This document shows positions 1 to 6,982 of a stretch of 12,206 nt of DNA, piece after piece. The stretch comes from an uncultured Oscillospiraceae bacterium (GTDB taxonomy: Bacteria; Bacillota; Clostridia; Oscillospirales; Oscillospiraceae), in the NCBI GenBank assembly GCA_900763965.1, contig CAAFMG010000054.1, positions 1 to 12,206 of the forward strand, given 5' to 3'. The position numbers and the translations under genes are program-made. The stretch's first letter is position 1. Each line of letters begins with the position of its first letter. The notes beneath the pieces are model-generated. The model had not been told where the DNA came from. It saw nothing but the letters and a program-made list of their open reading frames with translations, and searched no databases.

Positions 1-121
1 ATGCCGCATCCGTAAGCCAGCTTACGCTGGCAACGGCTGCGCTATCTTTCAAGTTTTTCAAACTGCAAGATTGGGGCAAAAGATCCGCTGCTGTCCGCAG
101 ATGCAATTGTGCGGTGTTGCC
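1..121 (+). repeat. Dispersed palindromic repeat, copy A (truncated by window edge)
   Basis: This is the right-hand 121 bases of the element seen complete at 6983-7201. Aligned without gaps to 7081-7201, I count about 12 differences. It contains the central hairpin (GCCAGC-TTAC-GCTGGC at 17-32, inside CGCATCCGT / ACGGCTGCG) and ends with the same terminal GCGGTGTTGCC. The left arm lies outside the window. The element stops 10 bases before the first possible ATG of the methyltransferase gene. One frame (starting at base 2) stays open through it into that gene, which I regard as accidental. No transposase is present, so if the element moves it must be mobilised in trans. Confidence 0.85.
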
Positions 122-148
122 CTAAACGCCATGATAAGTAGAGCCTTT

Positions 149-1438
149 ATGCTGCCGGAAGCCTTTTTGACCCGCATCCAAGCCCAGCTGGGTGGGGAAT
201 ATGATGAATTTTTGCTCAGTCTGGAGCGGCCCCGGGCGGTTGCCCTGCGGTTTAATCCCCTCAAGGGGGAAGCCCCTTCCCTGCCCTTTGTCCGGGACAA
301 TGTGCCCTGGGAACCCCAGGGGTACTACTATGACCCGGAAGCCCGGCCCGGTCTGCACGTTTACCACGAGGCTGGCGTATATTACCTACAGGAGGCCAGT
401 GCCATGGCTCCCGTGGCCCTTCTGGATCCCCAGCCCGGCGAGAATGTCTGCGACCTCTGCGCCGCTCCCGGGGGCAAGACCACCCAGATCGCCGGGCGGA
501 TGCTGGGGCAGGGCTTTTTGCTGTGCAACGAAATAAACCCCAAGCGCGCAAAGATCCTCTCCCGCAACATCGAGCGGATGGGAGTTTCCAATGCCCTTGT
601 CACCAACGAGCACCCCGCCGCCCTGGCAGACCGGTTCCCCGGCTTTTTTGACCGGGTGCTGGTGGATGCCCCCTGCTCCGGGGAGGGAATGTTCCGCAAG
701 GAGGAGGCCGCTGTCACCGACTGGAGCCAGGAGACCGTGGAAATGTGCGCCCGGCGGCAGGCAGAGATCCTGCACAGCGCTGCCCGGATGCTCCGTCCCG
801 GGGGACGGCTGGTTTACTCCACCTGCACCTTCGCCCCGGAGGAGGATGAGCAGGCGGTGGAAAACTTTCTGCGGGAACACCCGGAGTTTACCCCGGAAGC
901 CGTGGATGCCCCCTGGTTTGAACCGGCTCCCAACGGCGGTCACCGGCTGTGGCCCCACAAGCTGCTGGGAGAGGGTCACTTTGCCGCCGTTCTGCGCAAA
1001 ACCCAAGGGGAAGGCCCTGACATTCCCCCCTGCCCCGGAGAAAAGCTGCCTTCCCAGTGGACGGCATTTGCCCGGGAGCTGGAGATTTCCCTGCCGGAGG
1101 GAAAGGCCCTTTCCTTCGGCCAGAACCTTTTCTGGGCCCCCATGGCCATGCCGAACCTGAAGGGTCTGAAGGTTCTGCGCCCCGGACTGGAACTGGGAAC
1201 GGTGAAAAAGGATCGGTTCGAGCCTGCCCACGCCCTGGCGCTGTGGCTGGGCAGCTGCGCAAATACCATCTCCTTTGACCCCGACTCCCCCCAGATCCGC
1301 GCCTACCTCCACGGTGACGTGCTCCCGGCACCGGTACAGGGCTGGTGCCTGGTCTGCGCCGGGCCCTATTCCATCGGCTGGGGCAAAGGCGACCGCACCC
1401 AGCTGAAAAATCACTACCCCAAGGGACTGCGGCGTTAA
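149..1438 (+). CDS. rsmF: RsmF/NOP2/Sun-type rRNA (cytosine-C5) methyltransferase
   Basis: SAM-dependent RNA m5C methyltransferase of the RsmB/NOP family, RsmF-like, which acts on 16S rRNA in its best known member; the exact target base here is not known. With the start used (429 aa) the N-terminal RNA-binding region begins LPEAFLTRIQ and carries ERPRAVALRFNP. The SAM site is CDLCAAPGGKT (101-111). The two catalytic-cysteine motifs are DAPCSGEGMF (173-182, Cys176) and STCTFAPEED (224-233, Cys226). The last ~130 residues match the RsmF C-terminal extension and PUA-like end. I chose ATG 149 because the family normally begins at MLPEAF and AAGTAGAG lies just upstream. ATG 131 and TTG 71 are in frame alternatives, the latter inside repeat copy A. 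No clear promoter is visible inside the window. Confidence 0.9.
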   Translation: MLPEAFLTRIQAQLGGEYDEFLLSLERPRAVALRFNPLKGEAPSLPFVRDNVPWEPQGYYYDPEARPGLHVYHEAGVYYLQEASAMAPVALLDPQPGENVCDLCAAPGGKTTQIAGRMLGQGFLLCNEINPKRAKILSRNIERMGVSNALVTNEHPAALADRFPGFFDRVLVDAPCSGEGMFRKEEAAVTDWSQETVEMCARRQAEILHSAARMLRPGGRLVYSTCTFAPEEDEQAVENFLREHPEFTPEAVDAPWFEPAPNGGHRLWPHKLLGEGHFAAVLRKTQGEGPDIPPCPGEKLPSQWTAFARELEISLPEGKALSFGQNLFWAPMAMPNLKGLKVLRPGLELGTVKKDRFEPAHALALWLGSCANTISFDPDSPQIRAYLHGDVLPAPVQGWCLVCAGPYSIGWGKGDRTQLKNHYPKGLRR

Positions 1439-1464
1439 ATCGGTGTTAAATCGAAACTTTCTCC

Positions 1465-1493
1465 TTTACAGAATCGGGAAAAGATGATATAAT
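1465..1493 (+). promoter_or_regulatory. murA promoter
   Basis: TTTACA at 1465-1470, a 17-bp spacer and a perfect TATAAT at 1488-1493, in the AT-rich gap between rsmF and murA. It gives murA a sigma-A type promoter independent of rsmF, with a leader of about 50 nt. Confidence 0.85.
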
Positions 1494-1552
1494 AGTTAAA
1501 ATATGCGTTAATATGCATTTCATTTGACTCTAATACAAGGAGAGGATCATCC

Positions 1553-2824
1553 TTGGCCAGATACGAAATCCACGGGGGAAACCCCTTAAACGGCACGGTT
1601 TTCATCAGCGGTGCAAAAAACGCCGCCGTAGCCATCCTGCCTGCCACCCTGTTGGTCAGCGGCAAGTGCCGAATTGAAAATGTGCCTTACATTTCCGATA
1701 TTCAAGCAATGTCAAACATTCTCATCGGAATGGGCGCCAAAATTACCTGTCCTGAGCGCAATGTGCTGGAGATTGATTGCTCCGATGTCCAGTGCACCAA
1801 GCCCGACCCCGCACTGGTGCGGAAGATGCGGGCCAGCTACTACCTGATGGGCGCTCTGCTGGGGCGCTTCGGCAAGGCCAAGGTCGCCCTGCCCGGCGGC
1901 TGCAACTTCGCCTCCCGGCCCATTGACCAGCACATCAAGGGCTTTTTGCTCCTGGGTGCGGATGTGGATGAGACCGATGAATTTGTCTCTCTGAAGCCCG
2001 GCAGCGGCGGCTTGCAAGGCGGACGGATCAGCCTGGACATGGCCTCCGTCGGCGCCACCATCAACATCATGCTGGCAGCCTGTCTGATCCCCGGTCAGAC
2101 CATCATTGAAAACGCCGCCAAAGAGCCCCATATCGTGGATCTGGCCAACTTCCTGAACACCATGGGTGCCCGGATCACCGGCGCCGGTACGGATACCGTG
2201 AAGATCCGGGGTGTCAACGCCCTCACCGGCGGCAGCTACACCATCATCCCTGACCAGATCGAGGCCGGTACCTACATGGCCGCCGTCACCGCTGTGGGCG
2301 GCAACATTCTGGTGCAGAACGTGATCCCCAAGCACATGGAGTGCATCACCTCCAAGCTTCAGGAAATGGGTGCCCGGGTCATTCACTATGACGATGCCAT
2401 TCGGGTCATCCGCACCGGAAAGCTCCGCAACACCACCGTCAAGACCCGCCCCTACCCCGGCTTCCCCACGGATATGCAGGCTCAGGTCTGCGTGTGCATG
2501 GCTCTGGCCAACGGCATCAGCCGTCTGACGGAAAGTGTCTATGAAACCCGGTTCTTCGGCTACTGCACCGAACTGGAAAGCATGGGGGCAAACATCAGGA
2601 TCAACGGAAAAACCGCCACGGTCAGCGGTGTTCCCAAGCTCCAGGGTGCCACGGTCTATGCCCACGACCTCCGGGCCGGTGCCGCTCTGGTCATCGCCGG
2701 ACTGGCCGCCGAGGGAACCACCAATGTCGAACACATCCACTTTGTGGAGCGTGGCTACGAAAGCCTGGTGGAAAAGCTCACTGCTCTGGGTGCCGACATC
2801 CGCCGGGTGGACGATGACGAATAA
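1553..2824 (+). CDS. murA: UDP-N-acetylglucosamine 1-carboxyvinyltransferase MurA
   Basis: Cytoplasmic first committed step of peptidoglycan synthesis: transfers enolpyruvate from PEP to UDP-GlcNAc (fosfomycin target). 423 aa, the usual length. SGAKNAA (19-25) holds the Lys-Asn pair of the substrate site. The catalytic-loop Cys is Cys117 in LPGGC, followed by NFASRPIDQH, where many homologues have IGARP or IGSRP; Arg122 is kept. FPTDMQAQ (304-311) carries the catalytic Asp307, and DLRAGAALV (372-380) the conserved Arg374. The start is TTG, set by AAGGAGAGG seven bases upstream and by the family N-terminus ARYEIHGGNPLNG. It is followed directly by a hairpin terminator shared with the convergent aminopeptidase gene. 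A fosfomycin-sensitive Cys-type enzyme is predicted. Confidence 0.97.
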   Translation: MARYEIHGGNPLNGTVFISGAKNAAVAILPATLLVSGKCRIENVPYISDIQAMSNILIGMGAKITCPERNVLEIDCSDVQCTKPDPALVRKMRASYYLMGALLGRFGKAKVALPGGCNFASRPIDQHIKGFLLLGADVDETDEFVSLKPGSGGLQGGRISLDMASVGATINIMLAACLIPGQTIIENAAKEPHIVDLANFLNTMGARITGAGTDTVKIRGVNALTGGSYTIIPDQIEAGTYMAAVTAVGGNILVQNVIPKHMECITSKLQEMGARVIHYDDAIRVIRTGKLRNTTVKTRPYPGFPTDMQAQVCVCMALANGISRLTESVYETRFFGYCTELESMGANIRINGKTATVSGVPKLQGATVYAHDLRAGAALVIAGLAAEGTTNVEHIHFVERGYESLVEKLTALGADIRRVDDDE

Positions 2825-2837
2825 CAATATTTCAACA

Positions 2838-2873
2838 AAAGCAGCCGGAAATCCGCGGATTTCCGGCTGCTTT
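2838..2873. terminator. Bidirectional intrinsic terminator between murA and the M18 aminopeptidase
   Basis: Perfect inverted repeat: AAAGCAGCCGGAAATCC (2838-2854), GC loop, GGATTTCCGGCTGCTTT (2857-2873). On the minus strand it is followed by TTTTGTTGAAATATTG, on the plus strand by a weaker T-rich run. It sits 14 bp past the murA stop and 13 bp past the stop of the convergent gene. Confidence 0.9.
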
Positions 2874-2886
2874 GCTATGTATTTGT

Positions 2887-4275
2887 TTACTTTGCCAGGT
2901 AGATTGCCTTGCAGGCCAGCATGGTCTCGTAGCAGTCCAGCTTGGAAACCAGCTCCAGGGGAGCGTGCATGCTCAGAACGGGCACGCCTGCATCTACGGT
3001 GACAATGTTGCGGTTTGCCATGTAGCAGGCAACGGTGCCGCCGCCGCCCTGATCCACCTTGCCCAGGGTAGCGATCTGCCAAATCACATCGGCATTGTCC
3101 AGGGTGGTGCGGACATGGCCCATGGCCTCGGCGGAAGCATCGCTGGCGCCGCCCTTGCCCCGGGAGCCGGTGTACTTGCAGATGGCAACGCCGTGGTTCA
3201 GCTGGCTGTTGTTCCGCTTGTCGCAGGTCTCTGCCCAGTTGGGGTCAAAGGCGTTGGAAACGTCGGCGGACAGGCAGAAGGAGTTGGCCAGGCAGTCAGC
3301 CAGCTTCACGCCCTGTGCATCACACAGGCCGCCCAGGAAGTGCTCAAAGTACTGGCTCTGCATACCGGAAATACCCATGGAGCCAACTTCCTCACGGTCT
3401 GCCAGGATGCAGACAGCGGTCTTTTCGGTTTCCTCCAGGGCAAACAGGCTCTCCAGCTCTGCGTAGGCGCAGACCCGGTCGTCATGGCCGTAGGCGCTGA
3501 TCAGGCTGCGGTCCAGGCCCACCTCACGGCACTTGCCGGCGGGAACCATGGTCAGCTCAGCAGACAGGAAGTCGGACTCGATGATGCCGTACTTCTCGTT
3601 CAGCAGCTGCATGATGTGCAGCTTCACCAGATCGCTGCCCTCGCCCTCCAGAGGCTCGGTGCCCATGATTACATTCAGCTGCTCGCCTTCGATGACCTTG
3701 GAAGCGGTCTTCTGCATCTGATCCCCTGCCAGATGGATCAGCAGGTCGGAAACCATCAGCACGGGATCGTTGTCGTCCTCACCGATGGTGACGGTGACAA
3801 CAGCGCCGTCCTTGCGGTACACAACACCGTGGATGGCCAGGGGCACGGTGGGCCACTGGTACTTCTTGATGCCGCCGTAGTAGTGGGTCTTCAGGTAGGC
3901 GATCTCGGTGTCCTCATACAGGGGGTTGGGCTTGATGTCCATACGGGGGGAGTCCACATGGGCGGCGCAGATGTTGGCACCTTCGCTCAGGGACTTCTTA
4001 CCCACCACAGCCAGGGCAATGGCCTTGCCACGGTTGTTGTAGTAAATCTTATCGCCGGGGTTTGCTGCCATGCCGGGGGTGAAGGGCTTGAAGCCCCGCT
4101 TCTCGGCCTCGGCTACTGCCCAAGTGGTGGCCTCACGCTCGGTCTTGCAGGCATCCATGAAAGCCATGTAGCGCTTGGCGTAAGCTTCCATCTCAGCCCG
4201 CTGACCTTCCTTCAGCCGGGTAAAGCCGTTCTTCGGGGAAGCCAGCAGGGTCTCCCGGAGTGTTTCTGTATTCAT
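2887..4275 (-). CDS. apeA: M18 family aminopeptidase (aminopeptidase 1 type)
   Basis: Zinc-dependent cytosolic aminopeptidase that trims N-terminal residues from peptides. 462 aa from ATG 4275, the normal M18 length. Metal and active-site motifs in order are CAAHVDSPRMD, SAYGHDDRVCA, ILADREEVGSMG, LSADVSNAFDPN and VLSMHAPLELVSKLD. The stretch around NPLYEDTEIAYLKTHYYGG is typical of the apeA-like subgroup rather than apeB. Start choice: ATGGAGGAATTACCG gives a strong GGAGGA site at good spacing, and the protein aligns from MNTETLRE. The same frame continues upstream into coaE, so this gene may be made both alone, from its own promoter inside coaE, and as a C-terminal fusion domain. It ends at the terminator shared with murA. 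Confidence 0.93.
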   Translation of the reverse strand: MNTETLRETLLASPKNGFTRLKEGQRAEMEAYAKRYMAFMDACKTEREATTWAVAEAEKRGFKPFTPGMAANPGDKIYYNNRGKAIALAVVGKKSLSEGANICAAHVDSPRMDIKPNPLYEDTEIAYLKTHYYGGIKKYQWPTVPLAIHGVVYRKDGAVVTVTIGEDDNDPVLMVSDLLIHLAGDQMQKTASKVIEGEQLNVIMGTEPLEGEGSDLVKLHIMQLLNEKYGIIESDFLSAELTMVPAGKCREVGLDRSLISAYGHDDRVCAYAELESLFALEETEKTAVCILADREEVGSMGISGMQSQYFEHFLGGLCDAQGVKLADCLANSFCLSADVSNAFDPNWAETCDKRNNSQLNHGVAICKYTGSRGKGGASDASAEAMGHVRTTLDNADVIWQIATLGKVDQGGGGTVACYMANRNIVTVDAGVPVLSMHAPLELVSKLDCYETMLACKAIYLAK

Positions 4276-4896
4276 CGGTAATTCCTCCATAACAATCGTA
4301 TTATGCAGAATATCTGCTGATTCTATTATACCGCGACTGCGGAAAAAGGCAAGGCATTTTTCTTGAAACTCCTGCCGGTTTCCATCATTTTCCAAGGTGC
4401 AGTCGCAATTTTCCCGGAACCACCGGCCGTCGTGCTGGGCGCGGATCCGGGAAAGGGCATAGTCCCGGGAGATTCCGTCCCGCTCCATGAGCCGGGCAAT
4501 GCGCATTTCCTCCGGGGCGGTGACGGCAACGGTCAGGTCGCACAGCTCTGCCAGGCCCCCTTCAAACAGGCCGATGGCATCAATGGCTGCCAGCTCCGGC
4601 CCTTCTGCCAGCTTGTGCAGCACCGCCTGACGAACGGCGGCGTGGGTGATGCGGTTGAGATCCAGCAGGGCCTGCTCATCGGCAAAGACCACCGCCCCCA
4701 GCTTTTTGCGCTGGAGCCGTCCATCCGCCACCACACCGGGAAACCGGCCTTCAATGGCCGCCAGCAGGTTCGGATCCGTTTCCAAAAGGCCGTGGTAGAT
4801 GGCATCGCAGTCCAGCACCATGGCTCCTCGCTGCCGCAGAAGCTCCAGAAGGGTGGTCTTTCCGCAGCCGGTGCCCCCGGTGATGCCCAGGATCAT
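2887..4896 (-). CDS. coaE: CoaE (dephospho-CoA kinase) reading in frame into M18 aminopeptidase
   Basis: Dephospho-CoA kinase makes CoA from dephospho-CoA and ATP, the last step of CoA synthesis. From ATG 4896 the P-loop is GITGGTGCGKTT (4-15). DCDAIYH, LFEGGLAELCD and MERDGISRDYALSRIRAQ fit the family. CoaE homology ends near residue 190 (KCLAFFRSRGI), the normal CoaE length. No stop codon follows: the frame runs through a 17-residue linker (IESADILHNTIVMEELP) into the complete aminopeptidase, giving 669 aa. The linker bases are also the -10 box, ribosome binding site and start region of the aminopeptidase. The CoaE start overlaps the tsaC stop as ATGA, so the two are probably translationally coupled. 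This could be a true fusion, a stop lost by mutation, or a sequencing indel. CoaE identity is firm; the physiological form of the product is not. Confidence 0.8.
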   Translation of the reverse strand: MILGITGGTGCGKTTLLELLRQRGAMVLDCDAIYHGLLETDPNLLAAIEGRFPGVVADGRLQRKKLGAVVFADEQALLDLNRITHAAVRQAVLHKLAEGPELAAIDAIGLFEGGLAELCDLTVAVTAPEEMRIARLMERDGISRDYALSRIRAQHDGRWFRENCDCTLENDGNRQEFQEKCLAFFRSRGIIESADILHNTIVMEELPMNTETLRETLLASPKNGFTRLKEGQRAEMEAYAKRYMAFMDACKTEREATTWAVAEAEKRGFKPFTPGMAANPGDKIYYNNRGKAIALAVVGKKSLSEGANICAAHVDSPRMDIKPNPLYEDTEIAYLKTHYYGGIKKYQWPTVPLAIHGVVYRKDGAVVTVTIGEDDNDPVLMVSDLLIHLAGDQMQKTASKVIEGEQLNVIMGTEPLEGEGSDLVKLHIMQLLNEKYGIIESDFLSAELTMVPAGKCREVGLDRSLISAYGHDDRVCAYAELESLFALEETEKTAVCILADREEVGSMGISGMQSQYFEHFLGGLCDAQGVKLADCLANSFCLSADVSNAFDPNWAETCDKRNNSQLNHGVAICKYTGSRGKGGASDASAEAMGHVRTTLDNADVIWQIATLGKVDQGGGGTVACYMANRNIVTVDAGVPVLSMHAPLELVSKLDCYETMLACKAIYLAK
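4325..4352 (-). promoter_or_regulatory. Promoter for the M18 aminopeptidase, inside coaE
   Basis: On the minus strand TTGCCT (4352-4347), a 16-bp spacer, then a perfect TATAAT (4330-4325), about 50 bp before the aminopeptidase start. It lies within the last codons of the CoaE domain. The TATAATAG string contains TAA and TAG in another frame but not in the coaE frame. Confidence 0.7.
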
Positions 4897-5927
4897 GCTT
4901 CCGCCTCCGCATCCACGATGTGGAAGGCAGCGGCCTTTTTCAGCCGGTTCTGAACAGCGTAGGCAACGCCGCCGCCCACCGGGCACCGGGCGTAGACCTG
5001 GTGGATGCTGGGGTCATCCAGCTCCCGCAGGGCGGCAAACAGACCGGCGGACAGGGTATTCACATCCCCCTCCTGTCCGTAAGCCAGAGGGGAACAGCCT
5101 GCATACAGGGGAAGCTCCTCTTCAAAGCACAGCACCCGGTCTCCGGGCTGGAAATGGGCATGGATATATTCCGCCGCCTTTTCCCGGGAGCCGGAGACAA
5201 TGACCACCGGCTCTGCCGGGGCATAATGGCGGTATTTCATGCCGGGAGCCTTCACCACGGCATCCTTGTCGATCTGGGCGGTAACTGCCTTGTCGATCAC
5301 CAGATCTCCCAGCACCGCCAAGAGGGCCTCCGGGGTGATCCCGCCGGGGCGAAGCAGCCGGGGGCGTTCCTCCGTCAGATCCACAATGGTGGATTCCACC
5401 CCCACCCGGCAGGGGCCGCCGTCCACCACGGCAGCGATCCGGCCGTTGTGGTCGTGCATCACATGCTGGGCGGTGGTGGTGGAGGGCTTTCCGGAAATGT
5501 TTGCCGAGGGTGCGGCAATGGGAACGCCGGACAGACGGATGATCTGCCGGGTCACGGCATTGTCCGGGCAGCGCACCGCCACGGTGCTCAGTCCGCCGGT
5601 GGTGCGCCGGGGGACGCAGTCTCTGGCAGGCAGAACCATGGTCAGGGGGCCGGGCCAGAATTTTTCCGCCAGGGTATAGGCCGCCTGGGGAATGTTCCGG
5701 CAGAACTGTTCCATTTCCTCCGGCTGGCTGATGTGCAGGATCAGGGGGTTGTCCTGGGGACGGCCCTTGGCGGCAAAGATCCGGGCAACGGCATCCTCGT
5801 CCAGGCCGTTGGCGCCCAGGCCGTAAACGGTCTCCGTGGGGATGGCCACCAGCTGTCCGGCACGGATCAGGCTTGCGGCGATCTCCGGGGTCTTGGGATC
5901 CTCCGCAGAAAGAAGCAGGGTTTCCAT
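4893..5927 (-). CDS. tsaC: L-threonylcarbamoyladenylate synthase (Sua5/YrdC/YwlC)
   Basis: Makes threonylcarbamoyl-AMP from threonine, bicarbonate and ATP, the first step of the t6A37 modification of ANN-reading tRNAs. 344 aa, the two-domain Sua5 form rather than the short TsaC. The YrdC domain covers about 1-205, with PTETVYGLG (30-38), AAKGRPQDNPL (52-62, the K-x-R pair) and APSANISG (139-146). The linker signature PGMKYRHYAP (228-237) leads into the C-terminal Sua5 domain. The start ATG 5927 is set by GGAGGTG spaced six bases upstream; the frame is open further up but only into the preceding hairpin. Its stop overlaps the coaE start by ATGA. Upstream is tpiA, separated by a hairpin, so expression may depend on readthrough. 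Confidence 0.96.
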   Translation of the reverse strand: METLLLSAEDPKTPEIAASLIRAGQLVAIPTETVYGLGANGLDEDAVARIFAAKGRPQDNPLILHISQPEEMEQFCRNIPQAAYTLAEKFWPGPLTMVLPARDCVPRRTTGGLSTVAVRCPDNAVTRQIIRLSGVPIAAPSANISGKPSTTTAQHVMHDHNGRIAAVVDGGPCRVGVESTIVDLTEERPRLLRPGGITPEALLAVLGDLVIDKAVTAQIDKDAVVKAPGMKYRHYAPAEPVVIVSGSREKAAEYIHAHFQPGDRVLCFEEELPLYAGCSPLAYGQEGDVNTLSAGLFAALRELDDPSIHQVYARCPVGGGVAYAVQNRLKKAAAFHIVDAEAEA

Positions 5928-5950
5928 TCTAACACCTCCAAAAAGGGAAA

Positions 5951-5981
5951 TGGGGCAGCTGCCTGCTTTGCAGCTGCCCCA
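5951..5981 (-). terminator. Hairpin between tpiA and tsaC, probable intrinsic terminator
   Basis: 12-bp stem: TGGGGCAGCTGC at 5951-5962, 7-nt loop, GCAGCTGCCCCA at 5970-5981. On the minus strand it is followed by TTTCCCTTTTTGG, an interrupted T-tract, so termination is likely partial. It occupies most of the 67-bp gap and may lower tsaC-coaE expression relative to the glycolytic gene. Confidence 0.7.
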
Positions 5982-5994
5982 ATGGGTCACAGAA

Positions 5995-6771
5995 TTACAC
6001 GGTGGGCTGGTTGGCTGCCTCGATGATCTTGACGAACTTTTCGGGAACCAGGGAAGCGCCGCCGATCAGGCCGCCGTCGATGTCGGGCTGAGCCAGCAGC
6101 TCGAAAGCGTTCTTTTCGTTCATGGAGCCGCCGTACAGAATGGAGATGGCACGGGCGTTCTTGGAGCTGTACAGCTTGCGAACCACGGTACGGATCATCT
6201 CGCAGACTTCCTCAGCCTGCTCGGGGGTAGCGGTCAGGCCGGTGCCGATGGCCCAGATGGGCTCGTAGGCAATGATGACCTTGCGAACCTTGTCCTCGGG
6301 AACATTCTTCATGCCCAGCTTGATCTGCATGGTGATCCACTCGGCGGTGATGCCGTTCTCACGCTGCTCCAGGGTCTCGCCGCAGCACAGGATGGGGGTC
6401 AGGCCGGCATTCAGAGCAGCCAGAACCTTGGCGTTGATGTCAGCGTCGGTCTCGCCCATGGCGCGGCGCTCGGAGTGGCCGATGATGACGTACTTGCAGC
6501 CGGCATCGGTCAGCATATTGGTAGCAATTTCACCGGTGTATGCACCGCTGGCATTGGCATTGCAGTTTTCAGCGCCGATGCCCACACGGGTCTCCCGCAT
6601 GGTGCGAACAGCGGTGGGGATGCAGACGGCGGGAACGCACAGAGCCACATCGCACCAGCGGCCCTTGGGCATGATAGCCTTCAGCTGGGTCATAAACTCC
6701 TTGGTCTCGGAGGGGGTCTTGTTCATCTTCCAGTTACCGGCGATGACGGTCTTACGATATTTTCTGTTCAT
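5995..6771 (-). CDS. tpiA: Triosephosphate isomerase
   Basis: Glycolytic TIM-barrel enzyme interconverting dihydroxyacetone phosphate and glyceraldehyde 3-phosphate. 258 aa, full length. Catalytic residues are all present: Asn13 and Lys15 in AGNWKMN (11-17), His99 in IIGHSERR (96-103), Glu170 in AYEPIWAIGTG (168-178, including the flexible loop 6) and phosphate-binding YGGS (213-216). GAENCN (67-72) replaces the more familiar GAQN. The ATG start has GGAGAAAAGG upstream. It follows pgk in the same direction, a common Firmicute order, but 441 bp with repeat copy B and a hairpin lie between them. Confidence 0.97.
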   Translation of the reverse strand: MNRKYRKTVIAGNWKMNKTPSETKEFMTQLKAIMPKGRWCDVALCVPAVCIPTAVRTMRETRVGIGAENCNANASGAYTGEIATNMLTDAGCKYVIIGHSERRAMGETDADINAKVLAALNAGLTPILCCGETLEQRENGITAEWITMQIKLGMKNVPEDKVRKVIIAYEPIWAIGTGLTATPEQAEEVCEMIRTVVRKLYSSKNARAISILYGGSMNEKNAFELLAQPDIDGGLIGGASLVPEKFVKIIEAANQPTV

Positions 6772-6982
6772 GTTTCCTTTTCTCCTTTTATCACAACATC
6801 AAAACCCTGTGGGCCGATGCGAATTTACGAATTCAGGCTCCCAAATCGGAGCGGTTTTCAGATGGCTTTCGGGGGTACAGAGGCCGGCGCACCGGCCTCT
6901 GTATTTGGTTCACGCAGTCGTGGCTGTGGTTTAGTGAAATTGCAAGGATGAACCCTGTATTTCATACCATGCTCCATTGAGT
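6772..6982. other. Intergenic region upstream of tpiA, no gene seen
   Basis: Between the tpiA ribosome binding site and repeat copy B. It holds a perfect 12-bp stem hairpin (6876-6903), a short GCTCC-CAAATC-GGAGC hairpin (6838-6853) and CACG-CAGT-CGTG (6910-6921). I found no convincing promoter for tpiA in either orientation and no ORF with a plausible ribosome binding site. The leader of tpiA could be structured, but it matches no riboswitch class I can name. Confidence 0.5.
6876..6903. other. Perfect 12-bp stem, 4-nt loop hairpin
   Basis: TACAGAGGCCGG (6876-6887), CGCA loop, CCGGCCTCTGTA (6892-6903). Very stable, but neither strand has a T-tract after it, so it is not a classical intrinsic terminator. 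It lies between repeat copy B and tpiA and could be an mRNA processing or stabilising structure in a pgk-tpiA transcript. Confidence 0.6.

Noticed and set aside
1..130. N-terminal extension of the methyltransferase through repeat copy A
   Set aside because: The family starts at MLPEAF. The same frame in copy B is stopped by TGA, so the repeat is not conserved coding sequence.
1712..3082. Long minus-strand open frame opposite murA
   Set aside because: It crosses the bidirectional terminator and is antisense to the unmistakable MurA protein; low-complexity Gly/His/Val composition.
2872..4281. Long plus-strand open frame opposite the aminopeptidase
   Set aside because: Composition is an antisense shadow of a GC-biased gene. 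It has no family resemblance, while the minus strand encodes clear M18 motifs.
4920..6951. Plus-strand open frames opposite tsaC and tpiA
   Set aside because: Glycine- and histidine-rich antisense shadows without ribosome binding sites or recognisable domains.
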